DNA of 64,000 bases from Heliobacterium mobile (GTDB lineage Bacteria; Bacillota; Desulfitobacteriia; Heliobacteriales; Heliobacteriaceae), in assembly GCF_009720735.1 (NCBI RefSeq), contig NZ_WNKU01000011.1, forward strand, positions 56,777-120,776, read 5' to 3'. Position numbers and translations under genes: made by a program. Below the pieces are notes generated by a model. The model was given only the letters and a program-made list of their open reading frames with translations. It searched no databases and was not told the DNA's origin. Shown piece by piece: positions 8,867 to 19,795 of the stretch; position 1 is the stretch's first letter; each line of letters opens with the position of its first letter.

Positions 8867-10135
8867 CTATTTCATAAATCCTTGGTAGTTCCGCATCAAC
8901 ATGTTGGATTCCATTTGTTTCATCGTATCCAAGGCAACACCGACAACGATCAGCAACGCTGTACCGCCGAAGTAGATGTTCGATATGCCTGTGAACTTGA
9001 TGATAAATGTTGGCAGCAGCGAGATGACCGCCAAGAAAAGACCACCAACGAGTGTAATGCGTCCCATGACTTTACCGAAATAATCGGCTGTCGGTTTCCC
9101 AGGCCGAATACCCGGTATGAATCCGCCGTACTTCTTCAAGTTGTCGGCCACTTCAACAGGGTTGAAGGTGATCGCCGTGTAGAAGTAGGCGAAGAAGAGA
9201 ATCAATACTGCATAGAAGACACTATGCAAGAAGGAGCCAAAGGCAAAATAGCTTTGGAACCATTGCCCAATCGGTGATCCGGGGAAGAAAGCAGCAATCG
9301 TCGTGGGGAAGGCCAAGATGGAGGAGGCAAAGATGACCGGGATGACCCCTGCCATATTTACACGCATGGGTATGTGCGTGTTCTGCCCACCATAGACTCG
9401 ACGTCCCACTTGACGCTTCGCATAGTTGACCGGGATCCGCCGCTGACCTTCGTTGATGTAAATGATGCCGGCAATGGTTGCGGCGGCGATGAGCACAAAC
9501 AACGCAGCGTTCAAGATGTTTGTGGTGCCGACACGAACATATTCGACCATGGTCATGATCCCAGAAGGCAGACGAGATACGATCCCGGCAAAGATGATGA
9601 GGGAGATACCGTTGCCAATGCCGTTTTCTGTGATCCGCTCACCGATCCACATGAGGAAGGCCGTGCCTGCCGTCAAGGTGAGGGCGATAAGCAGGTAACT
9701 CCAGATACTTGGGTTGGAGACGGCGCCTGTCAGACCGTAGGACAAGCCAATGGCCTGAATAAAGGCGAGGACGATGGTAAAGTAACGGGTGTATTCGGTG
9801 ATTTTTCTCCGACCGTCTTCCCCTTCTTTGGCCAGTTGTTCCAAACGAGGAATAACGACGGTTAGAAGCTGCATGATAATCGATGCGTTGATGTAAGGTG
9901 TGATGCTCATCGCGAAGACGGAGAATTTCCGGAAAGAGCCACCGGAGATTACATCGAAAAACCCGAAGAGCGATCCCGTGTTCATCAACTGCTCAATCGC
10001 TGCACGGTTAATGCCTGGCACCGGAATATGGGCGCCGATACGGAAGATGAGGAACATCACCAGCGTATAGGCGATTTTGGTCCGCAGATCCGAGATCTTC
10101 CAGGCATTTTGGAGGGTGCCCACGAGTGTGGACAT
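8867..10135 (-). CDS. secY: Protein translocase subunit SecY
   Basis: Channel-forming subunit of the Sec translocon, 422 aa, with about ten hydrophobic segments. The signature region near the first transmembrane helix and plug (RIGAHIPVPGIN) and the cytosolic loops (YAKRQVGRRVYGG; GIRPGKPT) are intact. It follows rplO by 3 bases and precedes adk by 128 bases that hold no recognised feature. Confidence 0.97.
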   Translation of the reverse strand: MSTLVGTLQNAWKISDLRTKIAYTLVMFLIFRIGAHIPVPGINRAAIEQLMNTGSLFGFFDVISGGSFRKFSVFAMSITPYINASIIMQLLTVVIPRLEQLAKEGEDGRRKITEYTRYFTIVLAFIQAIGLSYGLTGAVSNPSIWSYLLIALTLTAGTAFLMWIGERITENGIGNGISLIIFAGIVSRLPSGIMTMVEYVRVGTTNILNAALFVLIAAATIAGIIYINEGQRRIPVNYAKRQVGRRVYGGQNTHIPMRVNMAGVIPVIFASSILAFPTTIAAFFPGSPIGQWFQSYFAFGSFLHSVFYAVLILFFAYFYTAITFNPVEVADNLKKYGGFIPGIRPGKPTADYFGKVMGRITLVGGLFLAVISLLPTFIIKFTGISNIYFGGTALLIVVGVALDTMKQMESNMLMRNYQGFMK

Positions 10136-10138
10136 GAT

Positions 10139-10591
10139 TTACATCACCTCAACTTGGCCGCCCGCAGCTTTAATCTTTTCAGCGGCAGCCTCACTCACCC
10201 CGTGGAGTTTGACCGTCAGAGCTTTGTCGATCTCTCCGTTGGCCAAGAGCTTTACGCCGTCTTTGATTTTTTTGATGATTTTACATTCAAGCAGCAGTTC
10301 CGGTGTGACGACGGTACCAGCATCAAAGACCGCTAGGTCCTGAATGTTGACAACAGCGTATTCTTTTTTGAACGGATAGTTGGAGAATCCGCGCTTAGGA
10401 ATCCGACGTTGCAACGGTTGCTGGCCGCCTTCAAAACCAGGACGGACACCGCCGCCGGAACGGGCGTTTTGACCTTTATGGCCTTTACCGGCCGTTTTGC
10501 CATTGCCCGAACCGATGCCTTGGCCTTTCCGCCAGGGCTTTTGGCGAGAACCCGCTGCAGGTTTCAGTTCATGGAGTTGCAAAGGGTACAC
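10139..10591 (-). CDS. rplO: 50S ribosomal protein L15
   Basis: Late assembly protein of the large subunit, 150 aa. The glycine- and basic-rich N-terminal extension ([20 protein letters not shown]) that threads through 23S rRNA is clear, followed by the globular domain. It is 9 bases after rpmD and 3 before secY. Confidence 0.97.
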   Translation of the reverse strand: MYPLQLHELKPAAGSRQKPWRKGQGIGSGNGKTAGKGHKGQNARSGGGVRPGFEGGQQPLQRRIPKRGFSNYPFKKEYAVVNIQDLAVFDAGTVVTPELLLECKIIKKIKDGVKLLANGEIDKALTVKLHGVSEAAAEKIKAAGGQVEVM

Positions 10592-10600
10592 CTCCTTGCC

Positions 10601-10789
10601 TTAGGCTTCCATTTCTTCCACGGTCACCAGGTGCGAAACCGTTTTAATCATGCCGCGGATGGCAGGGGTATCGTCATGGATGACAGTGTTATTGAGCTTT
10701 TTCAGTCCCAGGGTGGCCACGGTGAGTTTCTGGTTTTTGGGGTAACCGATGGCACTTTTCACCCAGGTGATTTTCAGTTTGTTCGCCAC
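10601..10789 (-). CDS. rpmD: 50S ribosomal protein L30
   Basis: A 62-aa protein with the L30 core [19 protein letters not shown] and the later segment [16 protein letters not shown]. The length fits the short bacterial form. It lies between rpsE and rplO. Confidence 0.97.
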   Translation of the reverse strand: MANKLKITWVKSAIGYPKNQKLTVATLGLKKLNNTVIHDDTPAIRGMIKTVSHLVTVEEMEA

Positions 10790-10801
10790 GGATGCCCCTC
10801 C

Positions 10802-11302
10802 TTAACCAGTAATCTCTTCGACCGTTTTACCACGCAGCTTGGCGACATCTTCAGCTCGTTTCAGACTGCGCAATCCTTCAAAGGTCGCACGGACCATGTT
10901 ATTGGCGTTGTTTGAACCGAGGGATTTGGTCAGGATGTCATGAATCCCGGCCAATTCCAGCACGGCACGGACAGGGCCGCCGGCGATAACACCGGTACCT
11001 TTGGAAGCCGGCTTGAGCAATACCTGTCCGGCACCAAAACGTCCATTGATGGGATGTGGAATCGTCGTTCCAACGATAGGAACTAAGATAAGGTTTTTCT
11101 TCGCGTCTTCCACGCCCTTGCGGATCGCTTCAGGCACTTCACCAGCTTTTCCTAATCCGAACCCGACGTGGCCTTTGCCGTCACCGACGACCACCAGGGC
11201 ACTAAAGGAGAAGCGGCGACCGCCTTTGACCACTTTGGCGACGCGGTTGATATAGACGACTTTTTCGGTAAGTTCCAGTCCAGTCGCGTCTATTCTTGCC
11301 AT
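10802..11302 (-). CDS. rpsE: 30S ribosomal protein S5
   Basis: Small-subunit protein at the mRNA entry site, important for fidelity. In the 166 aa the N-terminal double-stranded RNA-binding domain (about 10-75, with [18 protein letters not shown]) and the C-terminal domain ending [12 protein letters not shown] are complete. It is in the canonical rplR-rpsE-rpmD order. Confidence 0.97.
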   Translation of the reverse strand: MARIDATGLELTEKVVYINRVAKVVKGGRRFSFSALVVVGDGKGHVGFGLGKAGEVPEAIRKGVEDAKKNLILVPIVGTTIPHPINGRFGAGQVLLKPASKGTGVIAGGPVRAVLELAGIHDILTKSLGSNNANNMVRATFEGLRSLKRAEDVAKLRGKTVEEITG

Positions 11303-11326
11303 TCTTTTCCCTCCTTTATGCGAAGC

Positions 11327-11695
11327 TTAGAATTGCAGCCCCGCTTCCCGGGCAGCCTCGGCTAAGGCAGCAACCCGGCCGTGGTAGATGTATCCACCCC
11401 GGTCAAAGACCACCTTGTCAATGCCTTTCTCCAGGGCTTTTTTGGCGACGAGTTCGCCGACCTTTTGGGCCCCTTCGATGTTGCCGCCGGAGAGGTTGGC
11501 CTCCTTGAACTCGTTATCAAGGCTGGAGGCGGCCACCAGAGTTTGACCGGTGGTATCGTTGATGACTTGCGCGTAGATATGATTCAGACTGCGAAACACG
11601 GACAGGCGAGGACGTTCTTGGTTGCCTACAACCCGTCTGCGGATCCGCATATGCTTTTTCTGACGAGCGGCATCGCGGTCAATTCTTTTGATCAC
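11327..11695 (-). CDS. rplR: 50S ribosomal protein L18
   Basis: Binds 5S rRNA in the central protuberance. The 122 aa have a basic N terminus ([20 protein letters not shown]) and the family ending [17 protein letters not shown]. It lies between rplF and rpsE. Confidence 0.97.
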   Translation of the reverse strand: MIKRIDRDAARQKKHMRIRRRVVGNQERPRLSVFRSLNHIYAQVINDTTGQTLVAASSLDNEFKEANLSGGNIEGAQKVGELVAKKALEKGIDKVVFDRGGYIYHGRVAALAEAAREAGLQF

Positions 11696-11728
11696 TTCGG
11701 GCTCACTCCCTTCGACCTGGGGTTAGGG

Positions 11729-12280
11729 CTATTTTTTGCCTTTTTTACCGCCGGTCTTACCAACTTTGCGACGGATTACTTCGGTATCGTACTTGATACC
11801 TTTGCCTTTATAGGGCTCAGGCTCACGTACGGAGCGAATGTTGGCGGCGAGAGCGCCAACCTTTTCTTTATCAATGCCCTTGACGATGATTTTCGTCGGG
11901 GCAGGAACTTCAACTTCCAGTCCTTCACCGGGATCGATTTCAACGGGATGGCTGTAACCGACGGTGAGAACCAGTTTTTTGCCTTGTTTGGCGGCCCGGT
12001 AACCGACACCGACGAGGTCGAGGTTTTTGCTAAAACCTTGGGTTACCCCTTCGACCATATTGGCGACGAGGGTACGAGAGAGGCCGTGCAGGGCGCGGTG
12101 GTTCTTTTCGTCGCTCGGACGAGTCACCTTAATGGTGCTCTCTTCCACCGTAACGGTCATATCTTTATGCAGTTCCCGGCTGAGCTGGCCTTTGGGGCCT
12201 TTTACAGCTACGACGTTTCCGTCGATCGTGACGGTAACACCGGCCGGAATCGGCACGGGCTTCCTGCCAATCCGTGACAT
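11729..12280 (-). CDS. rplF: 50S ribosomal protein L6
   Basis: Large-subunit protein near the sarcin-ricin loop and L7/L12 base. The 183-aa product starts [15 protein letters not shown] at the ATG at 12278-12280, which has GGAGGTGTGACC just before it. A frame open 25 codons further upstream lacks such a site and is not used. The C-terminal motif [16 protein letters not shown] ([14 protein letters not shown]) is present. Confidence 0.96.
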   Translation of the reverse strand: MSRIGRKPVPIPAGVTVTIDGNVVAVKGPKGQLSRELHKDMTVTVEESTIKVTRPSDEKNHRALHGLSRTLVANMVEGVTQGFSKNLDLVGVGYRAAKQGKKLVLTVGYSHPVEIDPGEGLEVEVPAPTKIIVKGIDKEKVGALAANIRSVREPEPYKGKGIKYDTEVIRRKVGKTGGKKGKK

Positions 12281-12323
12281 GGTCACACCTCCTGCTGTGT
12301 GTGCTTCGTTAATCCTTGGTTGA

Positions 12324-12722
12324 TTACCAGATGTAGCAGAGAACTTCTCCGCCAAGTCCGGCTTTGCGGGCGTCCTTATCCGTCATGATGCCATGCGAGG
12401 TGGAGATGACGGCAGTTCCCAGTCCGCCAAGGACTTTCGGGATTTCTTCTTTCCGGCAGTAGACACGCAGACCCGGTTTGGAGATGCGCTTTACGCCGGT
12501 GATGACTTTCTCACGGTTGGGGCCGTATTTGAGGTAAAGGCGCAGCAGGCCTTGTTTATTATCTTCGATGTATTCTACATCTTTGATGAAGCCCTCGTTT
12601 TTGAAGATCTCAGCGACGGCGCGTTTGACCTTGGACGAAGGAACTTCTATTTTGTCATGGTAAACCATGTTGGCATTGCGGATGCGAGTCAGAAAATCCG
12701 CGATCGGATCAGTCATGACCAT
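12324..12722 (-). CDS. rpsH: 30S ribosomal protein S8
   Basis: Binds the central domain of 16S rRNA, 132 aa. It begins [18 protein letters not shown] and ends in the conserved [26 protein letters not shown] stretch. The first ATG has GGGGG about 10 bases upstream, so I keep it; starting at Met3 would be closer to many relatives. Confidence 0.96.
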   Translation of the reverse strand: MVMTDPIADFLTRIRNANMVYHDKIEVPSSKVKRAVAEIFKNEGFIKDVEYIEDNKQGLLRLYLKYGPNREKVITGVKRISKPGLRVYCRKEEIPKVLGGLGTAVISTSHGIMTDKDARKAGLGGEVLCYIW

Positions 12723-12749
12723 TGGGCTGGAACCCCCTTCCGTGTATCT

Positions 12750-12935
12750 TTACCAACTGGCCTTGGTCACGCCGGGGAGTTCCCCTTTGTAGGCCAGGTT
12801 TCGGAAGCAAATCCGGCACATCCCAAATTTCCGCATGTAGCCATGAGGGCGTCCGCAAATCTTGCAACGATTGTGCGCACGAACTGAAAATTTGGGGTCA
12901 CGGCTTTGTTTCACTTTCATGGATGTCTTTGCCAC
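12750..12935 (-). CDS. rpsN: 30S ribosomal protein S14, type Z
   Basis: A 61-aa zinc-binding S14 with CKIC and CRIC pairs forming the zinc ribbon, so the short type Z form. It ends with the family signature [11 protein letters not shown]. It lies between rplE and rpsH. Confidence 0.97.
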   Translation of the reverse strand: MAKTSMKVKQSRDPKFSVRAHNRCKICGRPHGYMRKFGMCRICFRNLAYKGELPGVTKASW

Positions 12936-12957
12936 GAGTTTCCCTCCTGTACTTGCC

Positions 12958-13500
12958 TTATTCGGCGCGGAATGGCATTCCGATCAGCCGAAGGAATTCA
13001 CGGGCCTCTTCGTCGGTCTTGGCGGTTGTGACGAAGGTGACGTCCATCCCGCGCAGACGATCGATTTTATCGTACTCAATTTCAGGGAAAATCAGTTGTT
13101 CTTTGAGACCCAGGGTGTAGTTCCCACGGCCGTCAAAGGATTTCGGGCTTACGCCGCGGAAATCGCGGACCCGGGGAAGGGATACGCTGACCAGTTTGTC
13201 AACGAAGTCAAACATGCGATCCCCACGGAGGGTCACTTTGCAACCGATTTTCATACCTTCCCGAAGCTTGAAGCCGGCGATGGATTTTTTGGCCGTAGTT
13301 ACAACCGGTTTTTGACCAGTGATCTTGGTCAGGTCGCCGACAGCGGCATCGAGGGCTTTCGGGTTCGCAATCGATTCACCGAGACCCATGTTGATGACCA
13401 CTTTTTCCAGCTTGGGAATTTGCATGACGTTTTTATATCCAAACTTCTGCATCAAGGCAGCGTTAACGTCGTTTTGGATTTTATCTCTCAGTCGGGCCAA
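12958..13500 (-). CDS. rplE: 50S ribosomal protein L5
   Basis: 5S rRNA-binding protein of the central protuberance that contacts P-site tRNA. The 180 aa include [17 protein letters not shown] near the start and the late motif [20 protein letters not shown]. It is 26 bases after rplX. Confidence 0.97.
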   Translation of the reverse strand: MARLRDKIQNDVNAALMQKFGYKNVMQIPKLEKVVINMGLGESIANPKALDAAVGDLTKITGQKPVVTTAKKSIAGFKLREGMKIGCKVTLRGDRMFDFVDKLVSVSLPRVRDFRGVSPKSFDGRGNYTLGLKEQLIFPEIEYDKIDRLRGMDVTFVTTAKTDEEAREFLRLIGMPFRAE

Positions 13501-13526
13501 ACTGCTGACCTCCTCTCTGACGAGGC

Positions 13527-13880
13527 TTACTTATCTGTATCAAGTACTTCTCCGCAGATGCGGCAGATGCGTACTTTTTCGCCGTTTTCGAGAAACTTCT
13601 TAGCAATCCGAACGGGCCGATCGCATTTGGAGCAGAAGATCATCACGTTGGAGGCATCCAGGGGAGCCTCTTTTTCGATGATGCCGCCTTGCGGGTTGGC
13701 TTGAGTCGGTTTGGTATGCCGCTTGACGATGTTGATTTTTTCAACAACGACGCGATGTTTATCAGGAATCACTTGGAGGACTTTGCCCTTTTTCCCAGCG
13801 TCTTTACCGCTGATGACTTGGACGAGGTCTCCTTTTTTGACGTGCACTTTCACCTTCGGGTTGGCCACGGTGCATTTCAC
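13527..13880 (-). CDS. rplX: 50S ribosomal protein L24
   Basis: Assembly-initiating L24 with a KOW motif near residues 14-45 ([20 protein letters not shown]). At 117 aa it has a CxxC pair (CSKC) and a second (CRIC) in the C-terminal half, as in zinc-ribbon forms seen in some Firmicutes. It lies 7 bases after rplN. Confidence 0.96.
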   Translation of the reverse strand: MKCTVANPKVKVHVKKGDLVQVISGKDAGKKGKVLQVIPDKHRVVVEKINIVKRHTKPTQANPQGGIIEKEAPLDASNVMIFCSKCDRPVRIAKKFLENGEKVRICRICGEVLDTDK

Positions 13881-13887
13881 CTCCGCC

Positions 13888-14256
13888 CTACAGTACTTCC
13901 GGGGCCAGGGAGATAATCTTCATAAAGTCGCGGTCCCGGAGTTCACGGGCTACAGGCCCGAAAATACGGGTGCCCCGTGGGTTCTTTTGATCATTGATGA
14001 TAACTGCGGCGTTTTCGCTGAAGCGAATGTAGGAGCCGTCAGGCCGTTTGATCGGTTTGCGGGTCCGCACAACCACGGCTTTGACGACATCCCCTTTTTT
14101 AACCACGCCGCCGGGCGTTGCTTCTTTAACGGAAGCGATAATGATATCGCCCACGGAAGCATATCTCCGGAAGGAGCCGCCCATTACACGGATGCATAAC
14201 AACTCTTTCGCGCCAGTGTTGTCACCCACGCGGAGTCGAGTTTCCTGCTGGATCAC
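13888..14256 (-). CDS. rplN: 50S ribosomal protein L14
   Basis: Forms intersubunit bridges and is the docking site of RsfS. The 122 aa begin [20 protein letters not shown] and are of exact family length. It sits between rpsQ and rplX. Confidence 0.98.
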   Translation of the reverse strand: MIQQETRLRVGDNTGAKELLCIRVMGGSFRRYASVGDIIIASVKEATPGGVVKKGDVVKAVVVRTRKPIKRPDGSYIRFSENAAVIINDQKNPRGTRIFGPVARELRDRDFMKIISLAPEVL

Positions 14257-14281
14257 GAGGATCTCCTCCTATGCCGTGGTC

Positions 14282-14545
14282 TTACACGATAACTGCTTTC
14301 TCTACGATTCGGACGACCCGCCAGCACTTCTCTTTGGACAGGGGACGGGTTTCCATGATCTCTACGATATCGCCCATTTTGCACTCGTTGTTCTCATCAT
14401 GGGCTTTGAATTTCTTGGTTTGCTTCACGGTTTTGCCGTAGAGCGGGTGTTGGATGCGGCTCTCAACAGCAACGACAACGGTTTTTTCCATTTTGTCGCT
14501 GGTGACTTTACCGATACGAGTCTTGCGTTCTGCGCGTTCGGACAC
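14282..14545 (-). CDS. rpsQ: 30S ribosomal protein S17
   Basis: OB-fold 16S rRNA-binding protein. The GTG at 14543-14545 is preceded by AAGGAGGT at a spacing of 7 and gives an 87-aa product starting [14 protein letters not shown]. An upstream GTG in frame would sit before the ribosome-binding site, and the nearby ATG is out of frame. So this is a non-ATG start. Confidence 0.94.
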   Translation of the reverse strand: MSERAERKTRIGKVTSDKMEKTVVVAVESRIQHPLYGKTVKQTKKFKAHDENNECKMGDIVEIMETRPLSKEKCWRVVRIVEKAVIV

Positions 14546-14571
14546 TGCATTTACCTCCTTACCAACCACGG

Positions 14572-14775
14572 CTAGGCCTTAATGGCTTGAAGTTCACGTT
14601 GACGGAGGACAGTTTGAGTCCGGGCGATGTTCTTGCGAACTTCGCGAATGCGCATCGGATTCTCCAACTGTTGGGTAGCAAGTTGAAAGCGGAGGCGGAA
14701 GAGTTCATCTTTGAAGTCAACAAGCTTCTTGTTGAGTTCTTCCGTGCTCAAATCTTGAAGTTCTTTAGCTTTCAT
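14572..14775 (-). CDS. rpmC: 50S ribosomal protein L29
   Basis: Small helical protein at the tunnel exit, a docking point for SRP and trigger factor. The ATG at 14773-14775 gives 67 aa ([18 protein letters not shown]), overlapping the end of rplP by 11 bases. GTG codons just upstream are in frame but lie inside the putative ribosome-binding region. Confidence 0.94.
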   Translation of the reverse strand: MKAKELQDLSTEELNKKLVDFKDELFRLRFQLATQQLENPMRIREVRKNIARTQTVLRQRELQAIKA

Positions 14776-15199
14776 TAGCTTCACCACCCACTTCCTCGCG
14801 TTTTACGAACTTGCATTTGATGGGCAGCTTGTGCATTGCCAAGCGAAGGGCTTCCCGAGCGATGTCTTCCGGTACGCCAGCCAGTTCGAACATAATGCGA
14901 CCAGGCTTGACAACGGCGACCCAGTATTCAGGAGAGCCTTTACCGGAGCCCATCCGTGTTTCCGCCGGTTTCGCCGTAATCGGCTTGTCGGGGAAAATCT
15001 TGATCCATACTTTGCCGCCCCGTTTGATGTAACGGGTCATTGCGATACGAGCGGCCTCAATCTGACGGCTGGTGATCCATGCGGGTTCCAGGGCCTGCAG
15101 ACCGTATTCACCGAAAGCTACGGCATTGCCGCCCTTGGATTTGCCTTTCAGGCGTCCCCGATGGACACGGCGCCATTTCACACGTTTCGGCAGTAGCAT
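14765..15199 (-). CDS. rplP: 50S ribosomal protein L16
   Basis: Located near the A-site tRNA elbow, 144 aa. It starts [20 protein letters not shown] and carries [20 protein letters not shown] in the middle. It is 3 bases after rpsC and overlaps rpmC. Confidence 0.97.
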   Translation of the reverse strand: MLLPKRVKWRRVHRGRLKGKSKGGNAVAFGEYGLQALEPAWITSRQIEAARIAMTRYIKRGGKVWIKIFPDKPITAKPAETRMGSGKGSPEYWVAVVKPGRIMFELAGVPEDIAREALRLAMHKLPIKCKFVKREEVGGEANES

Positions 15200-15202
15200 G
15201 GT

Positions 15203-15955
15203 CTATTTCCCTCCTTCCGCAGCGGCGTTGGCAGGAGCCCGACGGTCGCCGCGATTCCGGCGGTCACGACGGTCGTGACGTTCGGGACGTTCGGCAGTTT
15301 CTGGGGCTTCCGCGGCTTTATTTTTGGCACCAGGCAGAATTTCGCCTTTGTAGATCCACACTTTGACACCGATGATGCCATAGGTGGTTTTTGCTTCGGC
15401 AAAACCGTAGTCGATGTCGGCGCGCAGGGTGTGCAAGGGCACTTTCCCTTCGTTATACCATTCGGTACGAGCGATTTCCGCACCGCCCAGACGACCAGAG
15501 ACCATGATTTTGATCCCTTCGGCGCCGAGGCGCATGGTCCGTCCGACAGACTGCTTCATGGCACGACGGAAAGATACGCGCTTTTCCAATTGGGCAGCCA
15601 CGTTTTCCGAAACCAGTTGAGCGTCCATTTCGGGTTTTTTGATTTCTGCGATGTTAATATTGACTGCACGACCAGTCATTTTTTCCAACTCTTTGCGCAG
15701 GACTTCCACTTCTGCGCCGCCCCGACCGATGACGATACCGGGTTTGGCAGTGTGGATGGTCACTTTTACACGGTTGGCGGCCCGTTCGATTTCGATCCGG
15801 GCGATACCGGCAGCGTACAGTTTTTTCTTGACGTACTTCCGGATTTTCAGGTCTTCATGGAGCAGTTCGACGTAGTTCTTTTGAGAGAACCACCGGGCAT
15901 CCCAGTCTTTAATGACGCCGATCCGAAAACCTTTGGGATTGACCTTTTGACCCAC
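15203..15955 (-). CDS. rpsC: 30S ribosomal protein S3
   Basis: Head protein at the mRNA entry tunnel with a KH domain ([19 protein letters not shown], about 77-95). The 250 aa are longer than the usual 210-230 because of a charged C-terminal tail with repeated [18 protein letters not shown] residues and an alanine-rich end. Such tails vary between species. Confidence 0.97.
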   Translation of the reverse strand: MGQKVNPKGFRIGVIKDWDARWFSQKNYVELLHEDLKIRKYVKKKLYAAGIARIEIERAANRVKVTIHTAKPGIVIGRGGAEVEVLRKELEKMTGRAVNINIAEIKKPEMDAQLVSENVAAQLEKRVSFRRAMKQSVGRTMRLGAEGIKIMVSGRLGGAEIARTEWYNEGKVPLHTLRADIDYGFAEAKTTYGIIGVKVWIYKGEILPGAKNKAAEAPETAERPERHDRRDRRNRGDRRAPANAAAEGGK

Positions 15956-15958
15956 TGG

Positions 15959-16351
15959 TTATCCCTCCTTTGTGCCGGCGTTAGCTTTCTTAGCGGCAAC
16001 AGGCTTGGCGGGCTTTTCAGCCACAACGATGGTGATGTGGCTCATCCGTTTTTTGATGACGTCCGCCCGACCTTGCGCGCGGGGGCTGATACGTTTCATG
16101 CTGGGACCTTGATCGACGTAGCAGGTTTGTACGTAGAGGTCCGCAACATTCATTTCAAAGTTGTGTTCGGCGTTGGCGACGGCAGATTTCAGCACTTTGC
16201 TGACGTCTGCGGCGCTTTTTACCGGTGTGAATTTCAAGATGGCAAATGCGTCAGCGACAGCCTTGCCCCGAATGAGGTCAACCACTTTGCGGACCTTCCG
16301 GGGAGAGGTGCGGACGTACTTGGCCACTGCTTGGGCGGTTTTGCTTTCCAT
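15959..16351 (-). CDS. rplV: 50S ribosomal protein L22
   Basis: Lines the exit tunnel with its beta hairpin. The 130 aa include [19 protein letters not shown] at the N terminus and the hairpin tip [16 protein letters not shown], the region where macrolide-resistance changes arise in other species. A short alanine- and lysine-rich tail follows. Confidence 0.97.
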   Translation of the reverse strand: MESKTAQAVAKYVRTSPRKVRKVVDLIRGKAVADAFAILKFTPVKSAADVSKVLKSAVANAEHNFEMNVADLYVQTCYVDQGPSMKRISPRAQGRADVIKKRMSHITIVVAEKPAKPVAAKKANAGTKEG

Positions 16352-16377
16352 TGGCCTTCCTCCTCTTCTCCGTTGGC

Positions 16378-16659
16378 CTAGCGCAGACGGCTGGATTTCT
16401 CCGAACCGGCATGGCCTTTGAAGGTCCGGGTCGGGGCGAATTCACCGAGCTTGTGTCCGACCATGTCTTCGGTCACATAGACGGGGATGTGTTTCCGTCC
16501 GTCATGAACTGCGAAGGTATGACCGACAAATTGCGGAAATATGGTCGACCGTCTGGACCAGGTCTTGATGACCTTTTTCTCGCCTTTTTGAGTTAATTCT
16601 TCAACCTTTTTCAACAGGTAGCTGTCAGCAAAAGGTCCTTTTTTCAGAGAACGGCTCAT
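16378..16659 (-). CDS. rpsS: 30S ribosomal protein S19
   Basis: Head protein that forms a complex with S13. The 93 aa begin [20 protein letters not shown] and contain the conserved [18 protein letters not shown]. It is 65 bases after rplB. Confidence 0.97.
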   Translation of the reverse strand: MSRSLKKGPFADSYLLKKVEELTQKGEKKVIKTWSRRSTIFPQFVGHTFAVHDGRKHIPVYVTEDMVGHKLGEFAPTRTFKGHAGSEKSSRLR

Positions 16660-16724
16660 GCGCGATCCTCCCTTCTGGTCTCAGGTGTAGTTGTGAAGCC
16701 ATGAATTGTCTTCACGAACACACC

Positions 16725-17552
16725 TTACTTACGGCGTTTAACGATGAGTTTATCGGAAGCTTTTTTCTTCTTGCGAGTCTTGCCGCCGATAGCCACTTTA
16801 CCCCAGGGGGTAACAGGTGCTTTGCGTCCAATCGGTGAACGGCCTTCGCCACCACCATGGGGGTGATCGACGGGGTTCATGACGACACCGCGAACGGTCG
16901 GGCGAATGCCCATCCAGCGTTTCCGGCCGGCTTTACCGATGGTGATGTTTTCATGTTCCAGGTGACCCATCTGACCGACGGTAGCACGGCATTCGACGAG
17001 CACTTTGCGCATTTCGCCGGAAGGCAAGCGCAATGTGGCGTAGTCGCCTTCTTTGGCCATCAGCTGAGCAGCAGCACCGGCGGAACGGCAGATTTGACCG
17101 CCTTTGCCAGGGCGCATTTCGATGTTATGGACCAAAGTACCGACGGGGATGTTTTTCAAAGGCAGGCAGTTGCCTGTTTTGATATCTGCATCAGGACCAG
17201 AGACGATGGTGTCGCCCACTTTCAATCCGTTGGGAGCGATAATGTAGCGCTTTTCACCATCGGCATAATGGAGCAGTGCGATACGGCCGGAGCGGTTCGG
17301 ATCGTATTCGATAGCGGCCACTTTGGCAGGGATGCTGTCTTTGGTCCGCTTGAAATCGATGATCCGGTACATGCGTTTGTGGCCGCCGCCTTGGTGACGA
17401 ACCGTCAGTTTGCCTTGGTTGTTACGACCGGCATTCTTCTTAAGGGGTTCGACCAAGGACTTCTCCGGTTGGGTCTTGGTGATCTCGTTAAAGTTCGCAA
17501 CCGTCATCTGGCGGACACCAGGCGAGGTCGGCTTGAACTTTTTAACAGCCAT
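16725..17552 (-). CDS. rplB: 50S ribosomal protein L2
   Basis: Universally conserved protein next to the peptidyl-transferase centre. The 275 aa have the OB domain (about 60-130), SH3-like domain and the C-terminal motif [15 protein letters not shown] with the catalytically important histidine region. It is 29 bases after rplW. Confidence 0.98.
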   Translation of the reverse strand: MAVKKFKPTSPGVRQMTVANFNEITKTQPEKSLVEPLKKNAGRNNQGKLTVRHQGGGHKRMYRIIDFKRTKDSIPAKVAAIEYDPNRSGRIALLHYADGEKRYIIAPNGLKVGDTIVSGPDADIKTGNCLPLKNIPVGTLVHNIEMRPGKGGQICRSAGAAAQLMAKEGDYATLRLPSGEMRKVLVECRATVGQMGHLEHENITIGKAGRKRWMGIRPTVRGVVMNPVDHPHGGGEGRSPIGRKAPVTPWGKVAIGGKTRKKKKASDKLIVKRRK

Positions 17553-17581
17553 TGGATTTCCCTCCTTCAGTCCGGCCGAGC

Positions 17582-17869
17582 TTAGACGCCTTCGAAGATT
17601 TCGATCTTATCGCCATCGGCCAGCGTGACGATGGCTTTTTTCTTGTCGGAAGTCCGCCCGGCGTATTTGCCCATGCGCTTCGGTTTACCTTTGACGTTCA
17701 TGGTGCGGACATCGAGGACTTTGACGTTGAAGAGCTTTTCCACCGCATATTTGATCTCGATTTTATTCGAGTTAGGGTCAACGACGAAGGTGTACTTGTT
17801 CTCGCCAGCCAAGTCCATGGAACGTTCGGTGATCACCGGTTTTTTCACCACATCATATGGGCTGCGCAT
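17582..17869 (-). CDS. rplW: 50S ribosomal protein L23
   Basis: Tunnel-exit protein that recruits trigger factor and SRP. The 95 aa start [20 protein letters not shown], with the internal motif [20 protein letters not shown]. Its start overlaps the rplD stop as TAATG, so the two are translationally coupled. Confidence 0.97.
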   Translation of the reverse strand: MRSPYDVVKKPVITERSMDLAGENKYTFVVDPNSNKIEIKYAVEKLFNVKVLDVRTMNVKGKPKRMGKYAGRTSDKKKAIVTLADGDKIEIFEGV

Positions 17870-18492
17870 TAAGCGAACACCTCCTCCACTTTGGCTACGG
17901 CATCCTTGGTGATGACTAATTTGTCATGGTTGAGAATGTCATAGACGTTGATTCCCACTGCTTCGACAGGAGAGACGCCAGGTATGTTGCGGGCAGACTT
18001 GAAGATGGTTTCATCGATGTCTGCAGTCACCAACAGGGCCTTGCGTTCCACGTTCAGCTTGTCGAGGATACCTGCCATGGCTTTCGTTTTCGGAGCTTCC
18101 ATGGCCAGTGTGTCCACAACGATCAGGTTGCCGCTTTTGACCTTGTCCGACAGGGCCGATTTCAGGGCCAGGCGGCGGGCTTTCTTCGGCATGGAAATGG
18201 TATAGTCGCGAGGCTGGGGTCCAAAGATGATGGCACCGCCACGCCACAGGGGGGAACGGCTGGTACCGGCACGAGCACGGCCAGTTCCTTTTTGTCTCCA
18301 GGGCTTTTTACCGCCCCCGGAGACTTCGCCACGGGACTTGACTTTGTGGGTACCCCGCCGCCAGGCGGCCAGTTGGGTCACCACAGCCTGATGCATCACA
18401 TGTTCGTTCGGTTCAATACCAAAAATCTCGTCATTCAAGTCGAGTTCGCCGACTTGATTGCCTTCGACGTTATAAACGGCTACTTTCGGCAT
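17869..18492 (-). CDS. rplD: 50S ribosomal protein L4
   Basis: Tunnel protein of 207 aa. The extended loop that reaches the tunnel ([19 protein letters not shown] near 64-82) is intact. In gammaproteobacteria L4 represses its own operon; here that is not shown. It lies between rplC and rplW. Confidence 0.97.
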   Translation of the reverse strand: MPKVAVYNVEGNQVGELDLNDEIFGIEPNEHVMHQAVVTQLAAWRRGTHKVKSRGEVSGGGKKPWRQKGTGRARAGTSRSPLWRGGAIIFGPQPRDYTISMPKKARRLALKSALSDKVKSGNLIVVDTLAMEAPKTKAMAGILDKLNVERKALLVTADIDETIFKSARNIPGVSPVEAVGINVYDILNHDKLVITKDAVAKVEEVFA

Positions 18493-18520
18493 TTCAGGTC
18501 CTCCTTTCTCCGGGGGATGG

Positions 18521-19153
18521 TTACTTGGCTTTTACGGAACTCTTGATCATGACAAGTCCCCGTTTCGGACCGGGAATCGCACCTTTGATCAAGAGCAAGT
18601 TGCGTTCTGCGTCAACGCGAACGACTTGCAGTTTTTGAACGGTAACCCGTTCATGTCCCATACGGCCAGGCATTTTGCGTCCTTTAAAGATCCGAGCCGG
18701 TCCTTTTGCACCGGCAGAACCAGGACGACGGTGGTATTTGGAACCGTGGGCCATAGGTCCGCGGTTGAAGTTGTGCCGTTTGATGCCGCCAGCGAAACCT
18801 TTACCCTTGGAGGTTCCGACGACGTCAACCAGTTCGCCAGCGGCGAAGAGGTCGGCTTTCAGTTCTTGTCCAACCGTGTATTGATCAATGCTGTCGACCT
18901 TGAATTCGCGCAGAGTCCGCACGAGGCGTACGCCTGCTTTTTTCAGGTGACCTTTTTTCGGTTTGTTCAGGAGTTTCTCACGAACGTCACCGAATCCGAG
19001 TTGGATGGCTTCGTAGCCGTCCTTCTCCATGGTCTTTTTCGTTACGACGACGCAGGGGCCAGCTTCGATAACAGTTACAGGAACCGCCACCCCATTGTCG
19101 GCAAAAACATGCGTCATGCCAATTTTCCGGCCGAGAAGTCCTTTTTTAGGCAA
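18521..19153 (-). CDS. rplC: 50S ribosomal protein L3, TTG start
   Basis: Assembly-initiating protein whose extension reaches the peptidyl-transferase centre. I choose TTG at 19151-19153, which has GGGAGGTG at a spacing of 6 and gives 210 aa starting [17 protein letters not shown], matching the family N terminus. A GTG three codons upstream falls inside the ribosome-binding site. The central loop [14 protein letters not shown] is conserved. Confidence 0.94.
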   Translation of the reverse strand: MPKKGLLGRKIGMTHVFADNGVAVPVTVIEAGPCVVVTKKTMEKDGYEAIQLGFGDVREKLLNKPKKGHLKKAGVRLVRTLREFKVDSIDQYTVGQELKADLFAAGELVDVVGTSKGKGFAGGIKRHNFNRGPMAHGSKYHRRPGSAGAKGPARIFKGRKMPGRMGHERVTVQKLQVVRVDAERNLLLIKGAIPGPKRGLVMIKSSVKAK

Positions 19154-19183
19154 CGATGACACCTCCCATCTCTAGACAAGCCA

Positions 19184-19492
19184 TTAGAGTTTAATTTCAA
19201 TATCCACGCCTGCCGGCAAGTCCAGGCGCATGAGCGCATCGACAGTTTTCGAGTTCGGCTCGAGGATGTCGATGAGGCGCTTGTGGGTGCGCATTTCGAA
19301 CTGCTCACGCGAGTCCTTGTTGACGTGGGGAGAGCGCAAGATGGTGTAGATGCTCTTCTCCGTCGGCAGCGGAATCGGACCGGACACGGCTGCGCCTGTC
19401 CGCTTGGCAGTTTCAACGATCTTTTCGGAAGACTGGTCTAAAATCCGATGATCGAATGCCTTGAGGCGAATCCGAATTTTTTGTTTACCCAT
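19184..19492 (-). CDS. rpsJ: 30S ribosomal protein S10
   Basis: Small-subunit head protein that also forms the NusB-S10 antitermination complex. The 102 aa begin [20 protein letters not shown] and contain the loop [20 protein letters not shown]. It is the first gene of the S10-spc-alpha cluster, behind a promoter about 180 bases upstream. Confidence 0.98.
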   Translation of the reverse strand: MGKQKIRIRLKAFDHRILDQSSEKIVETAKRTGAAVSGPIPLPTEKSIYTILRSPHVNKDSREQFEMRTHKRLIDILEPNSKTVDALMRLDLPAGVDIEIKL

Positions 19493-19667
19493 TTAGGTAA
19501 GTCCCTCCTTTAGTCGCCCGATTAATACGGACCTTCTCCACGAAAATTACCCCAACAACGCCCTCGGGTGTGTCCTATTCAAATGACACAAAGGTAGTAG
19601 AGCCCATCTATCCTAGGGTTAGTTGGGCAACCTTTCGCTTCATCGCAAAGCCAACCCACAATATGAA
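19493..19667 (-). promoter_or_regulatory. Leader of the S10 operon
   Basis: About 170 nt of untranslated leader between the rpsJ promoter and start codon. It can fold at its 5' end (GGGTTGG with CCCAAC, enclosing a GCTTTGCG/CGAAAG region) and again near the middle (GGACAC...GTCC). I see no terminator-like T run, and similarity to the E. coli L4-controlled leader is not apparent. Confidence 0.5.
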
Positions 19668-19696
19668 AGTCTATCATCGATCGTTCTAAAATGCAA
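19668..19696 (-). promoter_or_regulatory. Promoter of rpsJ operon
   Basis: TTGCAT, 17 bases, TAGACT on the minus strand, in an AT-rich stretch just downstream of the tuf terminator. It gives the S10 cluster its own sigma-A type start. Confidence 0.75.
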
Positions 19697-19737
19697 GGGT
19701 TTATAAAATATTTTTAGAGAAAATCGAATTTTAGACG

Positions 19738-19781
19738 TAAATAAACGACCGGGGCCTGGTGACAGGGTACCCGGTCGTTTT
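19738..19781 (-). terminator. Terminator after tuf
   Basis: Minus-strand stem AACGACCGGG with CCCGGTCGTT around a loop of about 18 nt, followed by TTTATTT. It begins 15 bases after the tuf stop. Confidence 0.85.
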
Positions 19782-19795
19782 GAGAAGCCTATCGA

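Noticed and set aside
15275..16381. Long plus-strand frame (368 codons) opposite rpsC and rplV
   Set aside because: Codon-bias shadow; no ribosome-binding site and no recognisable domain, while S3 and L22 are certain.
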